In this document: positions 25,097 to 32,616 of the stretch, piece after piece
Layout: each line of letters starts with the position of its first letter
Numbering within the stretch: the first letter of the stretch is position 1
From: Winogradskyella ouciana
Lineage (GTDB): Bacteria > Bacteroidota > Bacteroidia > Flavobacteriales > Flavobacteriaceae
NCBI RefSeq assembly: GCF_009709615.1
Contig: NZ_WJYA01000004.1
Location: 434,001-498,000, forward strand
Direction of reading: 5' to 3'
DNA: 64,000 bases
Notes under the pieces: generated by a model
What the model was told of the DNA's origin: nothing
Databases searched by the model: none
The model's input: the letters and a program-made list of their open reading frames with translations, nothing else
Position numbers and translations under genes: made by a program

Positions 25097-27241
25097 TTAT
25101 AATTTTTGTAGTGTTAAGGTGTCGGTACCACCGTTACCTCCGCTTACATCCTGAATGATCACTTCTGTACTTGAGACGGAGAGGACATTCCAGTCATCAT
25201 CATTGAACTCTTCAAACGGCAAGTCTGTACCAAAATTTAGAACCATTTGGTCACCTCCACTTATTACCGCCCAGTTACCATTATTGGTATTAGAGCCATT
25301 TGATGCAGTTACAGTACCATCGATGTTAAAATCTAATTCATAACCTGCGTAGTTTGAGGTTTGGTCGTCTGAGTCCTCGACGTAAGATGCCACAAACCAA
25401 AGGCCATCTGTTAGGATATCCTCTAAATTGTCGTTGCCACTTCCTCCATCAAATGGGTTTCTTTCAAAGGTTAAGAAATCTTCGGATCCATCACCACCAC
25501 TTATATCCTTTAGCCTAATGATATCGTTTGTGACTTCTAGCACATCCCAATCGTCCTCAAGTTCGTCTAGCGGTATACTTGTGCCAAAGTTTAGGATTAG
25601 TCCTAATTGTGTCTGGTCTCCAGATGTTGTTGCCCACGAGCCATTGGTGGTGCCGTTAGTGTCTGTTGCGGTTGCTGTATTATCTGATGCGAAATTGAAA
25701 GTGTAGTCTGCAAAGTCAGCCGTTTCATCCACATCATCGAAAAAATAGGTGACGTACCAGTCTCCGTTGGTTAATGCACTAACCAATGCTGAGTCGTCAA
25801 TACCGCCATCGACAGGTTGTCGCTCAAAGGTTAAGAAATCTTCGGAGCCATCGCCACCACTTATATCTTTTAGCCTAATGATATCGTTTGTGACTTCTAG
25901 CACATCCCAATCGTCCTCAAGTTCGTCTAGCGGTATACTTGTGCCAAAGTTTAGGATTAGTCCTAATTGTGTCTGGTCTCCAGATGTTGTTGCCCACGAG
26001 CCATTGGTGGTGCCGTTAGTGTCTGTTGCGGTTGCTGTATTATCTGATGCGAAATTGAAAGTGTAGTCTGCAAAGTCAGCTGTTTCGTCTGTATCATCGA
26101 AAAAGTAGGTGACGTACCAGTCTCCGTTGGTTAATGCACTAACCAATGTTGAGTCGTCGACACCACCATCGCTAGAGCAGTCGCTCTCAAAACGCAATCT
26201 GTCATCACCCAGTCTTAAATCTACCTTTATTTCGCCTGGATCTTGATCTATTTCGTGTAGGTTCCAAGTGTCATTGAAGTCTGATAAACCTGTTACATTG
26301 ATGGTCACTGCAATATTATTGCCTGAACCATCTGCCTCCCAAGTCCCGTTGAACATATTGGCGCCTTGGGTGACTAGAATTGTTCCGTCACTATTGAACT
26401 CAAATACATAGCCTACATAGTTGTCTTCTAGGTCGTTATCGTTTCGTTCTAATTTATCTACTGTCCATTCGGTACAATCTGCAAAGACCATATCGAGCTC
26501 TGATGTGGTACAGTTATCGCAATCGTCATCATCAAAATCGTTGTCATCGTCTTCATCACAGGTGTCGTCTGCATTTTCTATTGCATTTTCTAATTCTTGA
26601 ACTGTATTTATGGTCAGTGAATTGCCGTCAGCCAAAACCACGGTTATTGGAAAGTTAATGGTCACAGCGGCAAAGTCATCTAAATCATCAATAAAATCAT
26701 ACATATCATTGTCGTTATTGATAGTGATTGTGTTGATAAGATCATTGTTTTCGTTGTATATGGATGCGGTGATTGGGTATTGAAAGTCTATACATTCTAT
26801 GTCGTCATCATCTTCGTTCTCACCTGGGCAGTCCACAGAGAGTGCTGCTAATTCTGCATCTGAGTTAACAGTTACGGTAGAGTAGTCTGCTAAAATTACG
26901 GTGATTGGATATGTTATTTCAATGGAGTCTACATCGTCATCGAACAAATCGATAATATCTTCGATATCCTCGTAACCATCATCATCGTTTACAGTTACCT
27001 CTATTCCGTTGACCGTTACGGTAACAGGTAGTTGTACGCTTAAGCAACTTGCGTTGTCTATGATATTATCGAATGATCCATCATTTATTGCCACATTGGC
27101 CATAAGGTTAGCAATGGTAGAATTGGCTTCTATGGTATCTTCTGTTGGTGGGTCAATGGCTACATCATCTTCAGTTCTGCAGGAGGTAAATGAAAGCAGA
27201 ACTCCGATTGTTATTACTAAAATTGGTTTTAATGATTTCAT
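25097..27241 (-). CDS. Acidic repeat lipoprotein with four lipocalin-like modules
   Basis: A 714-residue surface or periplasmic lipoprotein with lipobox FTSC near residue 20. Residues 45-245 hold about four beta-rich units built around (Y/F)P(I/V)TV...ADxxxVTVN, joined by poly-Asp/Glu linkers. Four lipocalin-like modules of about 105-120 residues follow (from about 250, 357, 477 and 605), each of the form W..Y..DxxxETADF..Y.F.F..DxTxxxT.G.....G.W and ending in F..L.FER. The second and third are almost identical (see the 360-bp repeat). It lies divergent to the ECF sigma factor and carries the shared bipartite promoter motif 64 bases upstream. The role is unknown; it could be a ligand-binding partner of the TonB receptor. 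Confidence 0.75.
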   Translation of the reverse strand: MKSLKPILVITIGVLLSFTSCRTEDDVAIDPPTEDTIEANSTIANLMANVAINDGSFDNIIDNASCLSVQLPVTVTVNGIEVTVNDDDGYEDIEDIIDLFDDDVDSIEITYPITVILADYSTVTVNSDAELAALSVDCPGENEDDDDIECIDFQYPITASIYNENNDLINTITINNDNDMYDFIDDLDDFAAVTINFPITVVLADGNSLTINTVQELENAIENADDTCDEDDDNDFDDDDCDNCTTSELDMVFADCTEWTVDKLERNDNDLEDNYVGYVFEFNSDGTILVTQGANMFNGTWEADGSGNNIAVTINVTGLSDFNDTWNLHEIDQDPGEIKVDLRLGDDRLRFESDCSSDGGVDDSTLVSALTNGDWYVTYFFDDTDETADFADYTFNFASDNTATATDTNGTTNGSWATTSGDQTQLGLILNFGTSIPLDELEDDWDVLEVTNDIIRLKDISGGDGSEDFLTFERQPVDGGIDDSALVSALTNGDWYVTYFFDDVDETADFADYTFNFASDNTATATDTNGTTNGSWATTSGDQTQLGLILNFGTSIPLDELEDDWDVLEVTNDIIRLKDISGGDGSEDFLTFERNPFDGGSGNDNLEDILTDGLWFVASYVEDSDDQTSNYAGYELDFNIDGTVTASNGSNTNNGNWAVISGGDQMVLNFGTDLPFEEFNDDDWNVLSVSSTEVIIQDVSGGNGGTDTLTLQKL
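25465..25810. repeat. Tandem repeat copy 1 (360-bp period)
   Basis: This copy corresponds base for base, with few differences, to 25825-26170. The offset is exactly 360 bases (120 codons), so the reading frame is kept. It encodes the third lipocalin-like module of the acidic lipoprotein. Confidence 0.92.
25825..26170. repeat. Tandem repeat copy 2 (360-bp period)
   Basis: The partner of 25465-25810. Differences are scattered single bases, many at third codon positions, which points to a recent in-frame duplication or to repeated gene conversion. Confidence 0.92.
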
Positions 27242-27304
27242 AATGGATTTTATTTTAATTTTTAAGTTCGTTTGTTAATTGGCTTTTAAATCGCCTCTTT
27301 ATTC

Positions 27305-27333
27305 TTAAAACAACTCAATGAAGAATTGTCCCA
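27305..27333 (-). promoter_or_regulatory. Bipartite ECF-type promoter motif before the acidic lipoprotein operon
   Basis: On the minus strand this reads TGGGACAAT (27333-27325), 12 bases, TGTTTTAA (27312-27305). The lipoprotein start codon is at 27241, giving a leader of about 60 bases. The same two blocks with the same spacing occur at 27605-27633 and 28208-28236. Confidence 0.65.
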
Positions 27334-27342
27334 AGAAAATAA

Positions 27343-27567
27343 TTAAAATTTTTGATTCATCTTTATTTCTAATGCTTTTAGATTAAGAATCGTAGATTTT
27401 AAGTTATCAATTCTTTGGTTTGCTTGTCTGTATTTATAGAGATCTATTTTATTGTGGTTGTATTGGAGTGTTTTTATTTTCTTTTTGCATTGCCATAATT
27501 CCTCTATCTTAGTCAAAGCGAGTGATTTAATGAATTTTGATGTTCTTTCAGTGCATTGTAATTTCAT
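27343..27567 (-). CDS. Small basic hypothetical protein
   Basis: A 74-residue Lys-rich, helical protein with two Cys (CTERT near residue 5, LWQCKKK near 27). It has no signal peptide and no family I recognise. Support for a real gene is indirect: it has an ATG start, and the shared bipartite motif lies 38-66 bases upstream on the same strand with exact spacing. It lies between the divergent sigma-factor gene and the acidic lipoprotein gene. It may be a regulon member or, alternatively, a chance ORF inside a long leader. Confidence 0.4.
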   Translation of the reverse strand: MKLQCTERTSKFIKSLALTKIEELWQCKKKIKTLQYNHNKIDLYKYRQANQRIDNLKSTILNLKALEIKMNQKF

Positions 27568-27604
27568 GATATTTTCAAATCTTAACTCTTTGGGCAGTTT
27601 ATAG

Positions 27605-27633
27605 TTAAAACATTTTTATTTGGAATTGTCCCA
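27605..27633 (-). promoter_or_regulatory. Bipartite ECF-type promoter motif before the 74-residue ORF
   Basis: On the minus strand: TGGGACAAT (27633-27625), 12 bases, TGTTTTAA (27612-27605), 38 bases before the ATG at 27567. The 12-base spacer differs fully from the other two copies while both blocks are unchanged, which is what selection on the two blocks would give. Confidence 0.6.
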
Positions 27634-27679
27634 AAGGAGATTGAAAAATTTTATATAATTTCAAGGAAATTTACTGGTA

Positions 27680-28204
27680 ATGCCAAAGTCCCTTTATAAA
27701 GATATATGTGATAAGCTACGATTTTCAAAACTCTATGAGACGTATGCACAATCCTTAAGCAATATATTGTTTTACAAGTATGGTGAACGCTTAAATCCGG
27801 CCGATAAGGTTCAGGAAGCTTTTATTAAGCTCTGGGAAAACTGTGCTAAGATTGCACCAGAAGCTGCCAAAACCTATCTATATACCACGGCCAACAATAT
27901 GATGCTTAATGCGGTAAAGCATCAAAAGGTGGTTTTAAAATATCAACAGGTAAAGCCGAAGGATTATACCAATGAGTCTCCAGAATTTGTGTTGCGCAAA
28001 AAGGAATTTCTTAAACGTTTTGAGCGTGTTCTTTCGCAATTAAAAGAAGAGGAACGCGTTGCATTCCTACTAAATAAAGTAGATGGTAAAACACATAAAG
28101 AGGTTGCAGAAATTTTAGGCATCACAAAAAAAGTCGCTGAACATAGAATCTATGGTGCTTTAAATAAGCTCAAAGGTGAACTTGAAGAACTCAATAGAAA
28201 ATAA
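27680..28204 (+). CDS. ECF-type RNA polymerase sigma factor
   Basis: A 174-residue sigma-70 family protein with only regions 2 and 4. Region 2 is at about 20-90 (LNPADKVQEAFIKLWENC). Region 4 is at about 118-170 (LKEEERVAFLLNKVDGKTHKEVAEILGITKKVAEHRIYGALNKLK), with the helix-turn-helix that would read the -35 block. It lies directly ahead of fecR, the standard Bacteroidetes arrangement in which FecR restrains the sigma factor until the TonB receptor signals ligand. I see no copy of the bipartite motif on its own sense strand, so it may not be directly autoregulated. Confidence 0.93.
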   Translation: MPKSLYKDICDKLRFSKLYETYAQSLSNILFYKYGERLNPADKVQEAFIKLWENCAKIAPEAAKTYLYTTANNMMLNAVKHQKVVLKYQQVKPKDYTNESPEFVLRKKEFLKRFERVLSQLKEEERVAFLLNKVDGKTHKEVAEILGITKKVAEHRIYGALNKLKGELEELNRK

Positions 28205-28207
28205 TTA

Positions 28208-28236
28208 TGGGACAATCCTTTATTGAGTTGTTTTAA
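28208..28236 (+). promoter_or_regulatory. Bipartite ECF-type promoter motif before fecR
   Basis: TGGGACAAT (28208-28216), 12 bases, TGTTTTAA (28229-28236), ending 16 bases before the fecR ATG at 28253 and starting 3 bases after the sigma-factor stop. Over 27 bases it matches the copy at 27305-27333 at 25 positions, in inverse orientation, so each copy points at its own gene. Confidence 0.65.
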
Positions 28237-28252
28237 ATATATAACATATGTT

Positions 28253-29155
28253 ATGGACAAAGAACAATTAGTAAAAAAGTGGTTAAATAACGACCTGTCA
28301 GAGACTGAGTCAAAGGCTTTCCATGCGTTGGAAGATGCTGACTTATATAAAGAAATTATTGGAGAAGCTCAAAGGTTCAACGGTAATACCAACGCTAAAG
28401 TGGCATCCTTTGATGCATTTGATAGGCGTTTAGTTTCCAAAAAAAGCTCATCTACTTATTGGATAAAAGTTGTTTCAAGTTTAGCCGCAATTCTTGTTGT
28501 GGGATTTGCATTATTTACATTGATAAATAAAGACCAAATAAGTTCATTTAAGACTGGTTTGGCTCAAAACGAAATTATCACATTACCTGACAATTCAACC
28601 GTAAGCCTAAACGAATTATCACAGCTAGAATACAATAGTTCTAATTGGAATGAAAATAGATCGTTAAACCTTAATGGTGAAGCGTATTTTGATGTGGAGG
28701 AAGGTAAACGTTTTGATGTTCATACAGACTTTGGTAAAGTAAGTGTTTTGGGAACAGAGTTTAATGTACTATCTAAAGACCGTATTTTTAAAGTTTCTTG
28801 TTATGAAGGTTTGGTGCAAGTGAGCTATGAGGATAACACTGTTGAGTTACCTGCTGGTACAGAGTTTGTTTTGTCTTCAGGCAAAGGACAAAAGTCAGAC
28901 ATTGTAATCACTGAGCCCTATTGGCTTAAAAACATGAGTGTTTTTGAAGATGCTTCACTTAAATCCGTTGCTAATGAACTAGAAAAACAATACAACATAA
29001 AAGTTCAATATCCATCTGACATGACTGTAAAATTTACAGGTGCTTTTGAGCACAATAATCTTGAGAATGCCCTAGAATCTATTACAAAGCCCCTTAATTT
29101 GACCTACACCATTAAGAACACTAACACGGTCATAATAAGGAATGGGCAAAACTAA
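28253..29155 (+). CDS. FecR-family anti-sigma factor / signal transducer
   Basis: A 300-residue protein from the ATG at 28253 (MDKEQLVKKWLNNDLSETE). An upstream in-frame TTG at 28223 would start inside the promoter-like motif and is not favoured. There is an N-terminal cytoplasmic anti-sigma region of about 70 residues, one membrane helix (about 75-92), and a periplasmic FecR domain (LPDNSTVSLNELSQLEY; FDVHTDFGKVSVLGTEFNVLS). The last part (SVANELEKQYNIKVQYP) is the C-terminal domain that contacts the receptor's STN domain. It overlaps the receptor gene by 14 bases. Confidence 0.92.
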   Translation: MDKEQLVKKWLNNDLSETESKAFHALEDADLYKEIIGEAQRFNGNTNAKVASFDAFDRRLVSKKSSSTYWIKVVSSLAAILVVGFALFTLINKDQISSFKTGLAQNEIITLPDNSTVSLNELSQLEYNSSNWNENRSLNLNGEAYFDVEEGKRFDVHTDFGKVSVLGTEFNVLSKDRIFKVSCYEGLVQVSYEDNTVELPAGTEFVLSSGKGQKSDIVITEPYWLKNMSVFEDASLKSVANELEKQYNIKVQYPSDMTVKFTGAFEHNNLENALESITKPLNLTYTIKNTNTVIIRNGQN

Positions 29156-31646
29156 ATTTTATATATGCTTATTGCTGTGTTTTTCTCTCACCTCTAAATT
29201 GATGGGACAAAGTTTAGAACAGAAAGTTTCCATCTCTGAAGTTCTGGACAATATCACAAAAAAGCACTCTATCACTTTCAATTATGAGAGTAGCCTTCTA
29301 ACGGGTATAACTGTAATTCCTGTATCCCAAGATTTAAGCTTAGCTGCAAAAATCAATAACCTTGAAAAGCAAACCAACTTAGTTTTCGAAAAAGTTAGCG
29401 ATTTAGTTTACACGATTTCAGAAACGATTCAATTGTGTGGTTACATCAAAGGATTAGAATTACAAGAACCTCTCATTGGTGCTACTGTAACAGGTAAATT
29501 TGCCTATGCAGTCACCGATAATAATGGTTATTTTGAAATTGAGTTGAAATCTGAAAATGAAATTTTAACCATAAGACATATAGGATATAAAACCATAGAA
29601 CGTCAGGTAAAGTTTTTCAATTTAGAAGTTTGCGGAACGATAACAATGCTTGTGCAACAGGAAATTATTTCTCCAGTACTAATAGAAACTTATATTGTCA
29701 GAGGTATAGATAAAAGACAGGACTGGTCAACCTCAATTGACTACAAGCGATTTAGTCTATTACCTGGTCTTATTGAATCTGATGTATTGCAAACCGTTCA
29801 GGCATTACCAGGTATTTTAAGCGTTGATGAAACGGTTTCTAATATTAATGTTAGAGGAGGATCTCACGATCAGAATTTGATGCTATGGGATGGTATTAAA
29901 ATGTATCAAACAGGTCATTTTTTCGGTCTTATATCTAGTTTTAATCCACTTATGACACAAAAAGCAAGTGTGATCAGCAACGGATCAGACGTAGTATTGA
30001 CTGATGGTATCTCTGGGACTATTCATATGCAAACAGAGAAACAAATAGATTCGGAATTCAATGGTGTATTTGGGATTAACTTTTTAAATGCCGAATTGTT
30101 TTCTAATATTCCCATTGGTAATAAGTCATCCTTACAAATTGCATCGAGAAAATCTTTAGATGATGTTTTAAGAACACCCACTTACGAGGTATATTTTGAA
30201 AGAGTAACGCAAGATACCGAAGCTGAAAACAATGTTTCTGCCGTTACAAATTCTAAGCAGGAATTTGATTTCTATGATGTTTCTTTACGATGGTTGTATC
30301 AGCCTACGGATAAAGATTTTATTCGACTGAACTTTATTCTAATAAATAATGATTTAGGGTTCAATGAAACTGCTGATGTTAATGGAACTACGAGGACTAG
30401 ACGCAGTAGTATATCGCAAAATACACTTGCGGTGGGTCTTAATTACAAAAGACTATGGAATGAGAAGTTATCATCAACCATAAATATCTATGACAATGAA
30501 TATAAACTTGAAGCTTTAAATGCAGATGTCTTGAACAATCAATTACAATTACAAGAAAACATTGTTTCTGAAACAAGCATTTTACTTAATAATGTATTAG
30601 ATCAAAATCAATGGAGGTTTAACCTTGGTTATCAGTTTACAGAAACCGAGGTCATTAACTTAAATGATATTGATTTACCTCGATTTGTAAGACGTGATGA
30701 AGAAATATTAAGAGAACACGGTGTGTTTGGGCAGGCTTGGTACAAAAACCCTAATAATGACTTTTCAATTAGAGGTGGAATTAGGGCAAATTACTTAACT
30801 CGATTTAAAAAAATGATTGTCGAACCAAGATTAAGTGTAAGACAATCGATTGGAGAGCATATTGAAATTGAAGCACAAGGAGAATATAAACATCAAAGTA
30901 CCTCACAAGTTATCAACTTTCAAAATGACTTTTTAGGTATAGAGAAAAGGCGTTGGCAGTTAACCGATAATGATAGTATTCCCATCTTAAGGAGTAAACA
31001 AGGGTCTTTAGGTATAACATATAAAAATAATGGTTGGCTATTTGATGTTAAAGGCTATTATAAAACTGTGGATGGTATAACTACCCAAAGTCAAAGTTTT
31101 ACTACTAAATATGAATTTGCAAAAGAAAAAGGTAGTTATGATGCCTATGGATTTGAGTTTTTATTTAGAAAAAAGTTTGGTAATTTTAACAGTTGGCTGA
31201 GTTATTCTTACATCAATAATACTTACACTTTTGAAGCCCTTGAAGATGTTGAGTTTCCTAGTAATTTTGATATTACTCATTCTTTTACATTAGGAACAAC
31301 TTTTAGCAACAAATATTGGAACATTTCAGCTGGAATTAAATACAGAACTGGGAAGCCTACTTCTATTCCTCAACAAGGGAATGAGATTGTTGATGGTGAT
31401 GTAAATTTTGACGAAGGTAATAATGAACGGTTAATGGATTATATAAGAATTGATGCCTCTGCTACATATAAGTTCACGATAAACGACACTTTTAGGTCAG
31501 AAATTGGAGCATCGATTTGGAATATATCAAATAGGGAAAATGCTATCAATAATTATTACAGAGTCAATGAAAGTGATACAGTAAATAAGTTCTCGAGATT
31601 CTCTTTAAGGTCGGCAACTAATGTGGTTTTTCGAGTATGTTTTTAA
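29142..31646 (+). CDS. TonB-dependent receptor with STN signalling domain
   Basis: An 834-residue outer-membrane protein. It has a signal peptide (to about residue 23, LMGQS), an STN/secretin-like signalling domain (about 25-95), a carboxypeptidase-regulatory-like beta domain (about 100-175, IGATVTGKFAYAVTDNNGYFEI), a plug (LPGILSVDETVSNINVRGGSHDQNLMLWDG at about 222-251, shown here only to locate it) and a C-terminal barrel. With the upstream sigma factor and FecR it forms a cell-surface signalling system. No SusD partner is present, so glycan uptake of the Sus type is unlikely. The ligand is unknown. The start codon lies within the last codons of fecR. Confidence 0.93.
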   Translation: MGKTKFYICLLLCFSLTSKLMGQSLEQKVSISEVLDNITKKHSITFNYESSLLTGITVIPVSQDLSLAAKINNLEKQTNLVFEKVSDLVYTISETIQLCGYIKGLELQEPLIGATVTGKFAYAVTDNNGYFEIELKSENEILTIRHIGYKTIERQVKFFNLEVCGTITMLVQQEIISPVLIETYIVRGIDKRQDWSTSIDYKRFSLLPGLIESDVLQTVQALPGILSVDETVSNINVRGGSHDQNLMLWDGIKMYQTGHFFGLISSFNPLMTQKASVISNGSDVVLTDGISGTIHMQTEKQIDSEFNGVFGINFLNAELFSNIPIGNKSSLQIASRKSLDDVLRTPTYEVYFERVTQDTEAENNVSAVTNSKQEFDFYDVSLRWLYQPTDKDFIRLNFILINNDLGFNETADVNGTTRTRRSSISQNTLAVGLNYKRLWNEKLSSTINIYDNEYKLEALNADVLNNQLQLQENIVSETSILLNNVLDQNQWRFNLGYQFTETEVINLNDIDLPRFVRRDEEILREHGVFGQAWYKNPNNDFSIRGGIRANYLTRFKKMIVEPRLSVRQSIGEHIEIEAQGEYKHQSTSQVINFQNDFLGIEKRRWQLTDNDSIPILRSKQGSLGITYKNNGWLFDVKGYYKTVDGITTQSQSFTTKYEFAKEKGSYDAYGFEFLFRKKFGNFNSWLSYSYINNTYTFEALEDVEFPSNFDITHSFTLGTTFSNKYWNISAGIKYRTGKPTSIPQQGNEIVDGDVNFDEGNNERLMDYIRIDASATYKFTINDTFRSEIGASIWNISNRENAINNYYRVNESDTVNKFSRFSLRSATNVVFRVCF

Positions 31647-31677
31647 GAAATACTAAAAGCGGTATCTTCAGAAACCA

Positions 31678-31707
31678 AAAAACCCGATTCAATTGAATCG
31701 GGTTTTT
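31678..31707. terminator. Bidirectional terminator between the receptor gene and tRNA-Phe
   Basis: A perfect 13-bp hairpin (AAAAACCCGATTC / GAATCGGGTTTTT, loop AATT). A/T runs on both sides make it able to stop transcription of the receptor gene (+) and of the tRNA (-). Confidence 0.88.
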
Positions 31708-31709
31708 GA

Positions 31710-31785
31710 TGGTGGTGCCTCCAGGAATCGAACCAGGGACACAAGGATTTTCAGTCCTTTGCTCTACCAACTGAGCTAAGGCACC
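31710..31785 (-). tRNA. tRNA-Phe (GAA)
   Basis: Read on the minus strand from 31785. The acceptor stem GGTGCCT/AGGCACC pairs fully, the D arm is GCTC/GAGC, and the anticodon loop CTGAAAA gives GAA. The T loop TTCGATT is normal and the 3' CCA is encoded (31710-31712). The T stem has one T-T mismatch in its middle pair. It has its own consensus promoter upstream. Confidence 0.96.
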
Positions 31786-31806
31786 AGTTGCTTAAATAAG
31801 CGGATG

Positions 31807-31837
31807 CAAATATAAATTCATTTTTAGTATTACCAAA
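31807..31837 (-). promoter_or_regulatory. Housekeeping Bacteroidetes promoter for tRNA-Phe
   Basis: On the minus strand: TTTG (31837-31834), 19 bases, TATATTTG (31814-31807), matching the TTTG / TAnnTTTG consensus. The expected start site is just upstream of the tRNA 5' end at 31785. Confidence 0.65.
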
Positions 31838-31887
31838 AAGAAACTTGTAAAATTTGATTTTTTAAATTTGCACAATTAGTATCGCTT

Positions 31888-32616
31888 ATGAATCTTATAG
31901 TAGATGTTGGAAATACCTTTGTAAAGTTTGCCATTTTTAAGAATGATGAACTCATTCACAAAGTGAGTTTTGAACTTTCGGAGTTTAAAAAGCAATATAA
32001 ATTACTGAAAAAGGAATTTCCAAAGCTAAAGACGTCAATTATATCTTCAGTTGGCCGATTATCCAAGAAGCAGATTGAGATTATCGACGATGATTTAAAG
32101 GTGCTTGAACTAAATAGCAACACAAAACTTCCGTTTAAAAACCTCTACAAAACTCCCGAAACCTTAGGCGTAGATCGTATAGCGCTTGCAAGTGCTTCGG
32201 TAAACCAGTTTCCAGATAATAATGTGTTAATTATAGATGCTGGTACTTGTATAACCTATGATTTTGTTACCGATAAAAATGAGTACCTTGGGGGAGCTAT
32301 TTCACCAGGAATACGGTTGAGATATCAAGCCCTTCATAATTTAACGGCAAACCTTCCGTTATTAGAAAAAGACCAGCCCAAAACAATAATTGGGAACTCT
32401 ACAGAATCATCAATTCATTCTGGTGTTGTTATCGGAGTTGTTAAGGAAATTGATGGTGTTATAGACCAATATAAGGAGAAACACCAAGATTTAACAGTTA
32501 TTTTAACAGGAGGTGATGCCAATTTTTTGTCAAACCAATTAAAAAATAGCATATTTGCGAATTCAAATTTTCTATTAGAGGGTTTGAACTTCATTTTAGA
32601 TTATAATTCGAAATAA
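31888..32616 (+). CDS. coaX: Type III pantothenate kinase
   Basis: A 242-residue ASKHA-fold kinase. The phosphate-1 motif is at the N-terminus (LIVDVGNTFVKFAIF), with TLGVDRIALA at about 91-100, the IDAGTCITYDF motif near 117-127, GGAISPGIRLR near 135-145, and LTGGDA near 210. It phosphorylates pantothenate, the first step of coenzyme A synthesis. Type III enzymes need a monovalent cation and are not feedback-inhibited by CoA. A TAAATTTG element at 31863 may be its -7 box. Its stop overlaps the next start by one base. Confidence 0.95.
   Translation: MNLIVDVGNTFVKFAIFKNDELIHKVSFELSEFKKQYKLLKKEFPKLKTSIISSVGRLSKKQIEIIDDDLKVLELNSNTKLPFKNLYKTPETLGVDRIALASASVNQFPDNNVLIIDAGTCITYDFVTDKNEYLGGAISPGIRLRYQALHNLTANLPLLEKDQPKTIIGNSTESSIHSGVVIGVVKEIDGVIDQYKEKHQDLTVILTGGDANFLSNQLKNSIFANSNFLLEGLNFILDYNSK

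Noticed and set aside
25428..26066. Two plus-strand ORFs (25428-25706 and 25749-26066) that share almost the same product
   Set aside because: They are antisense shadows of the 360-bp duplicated module; their similarity comes from the duplication.
25465..26170. CRISPR-like repeat array
   Set aside because: Only two long in-frame coding repeats of 346 bases with 14-base gaps; no short repeats with spacers and no cas genes anywhere in the window.
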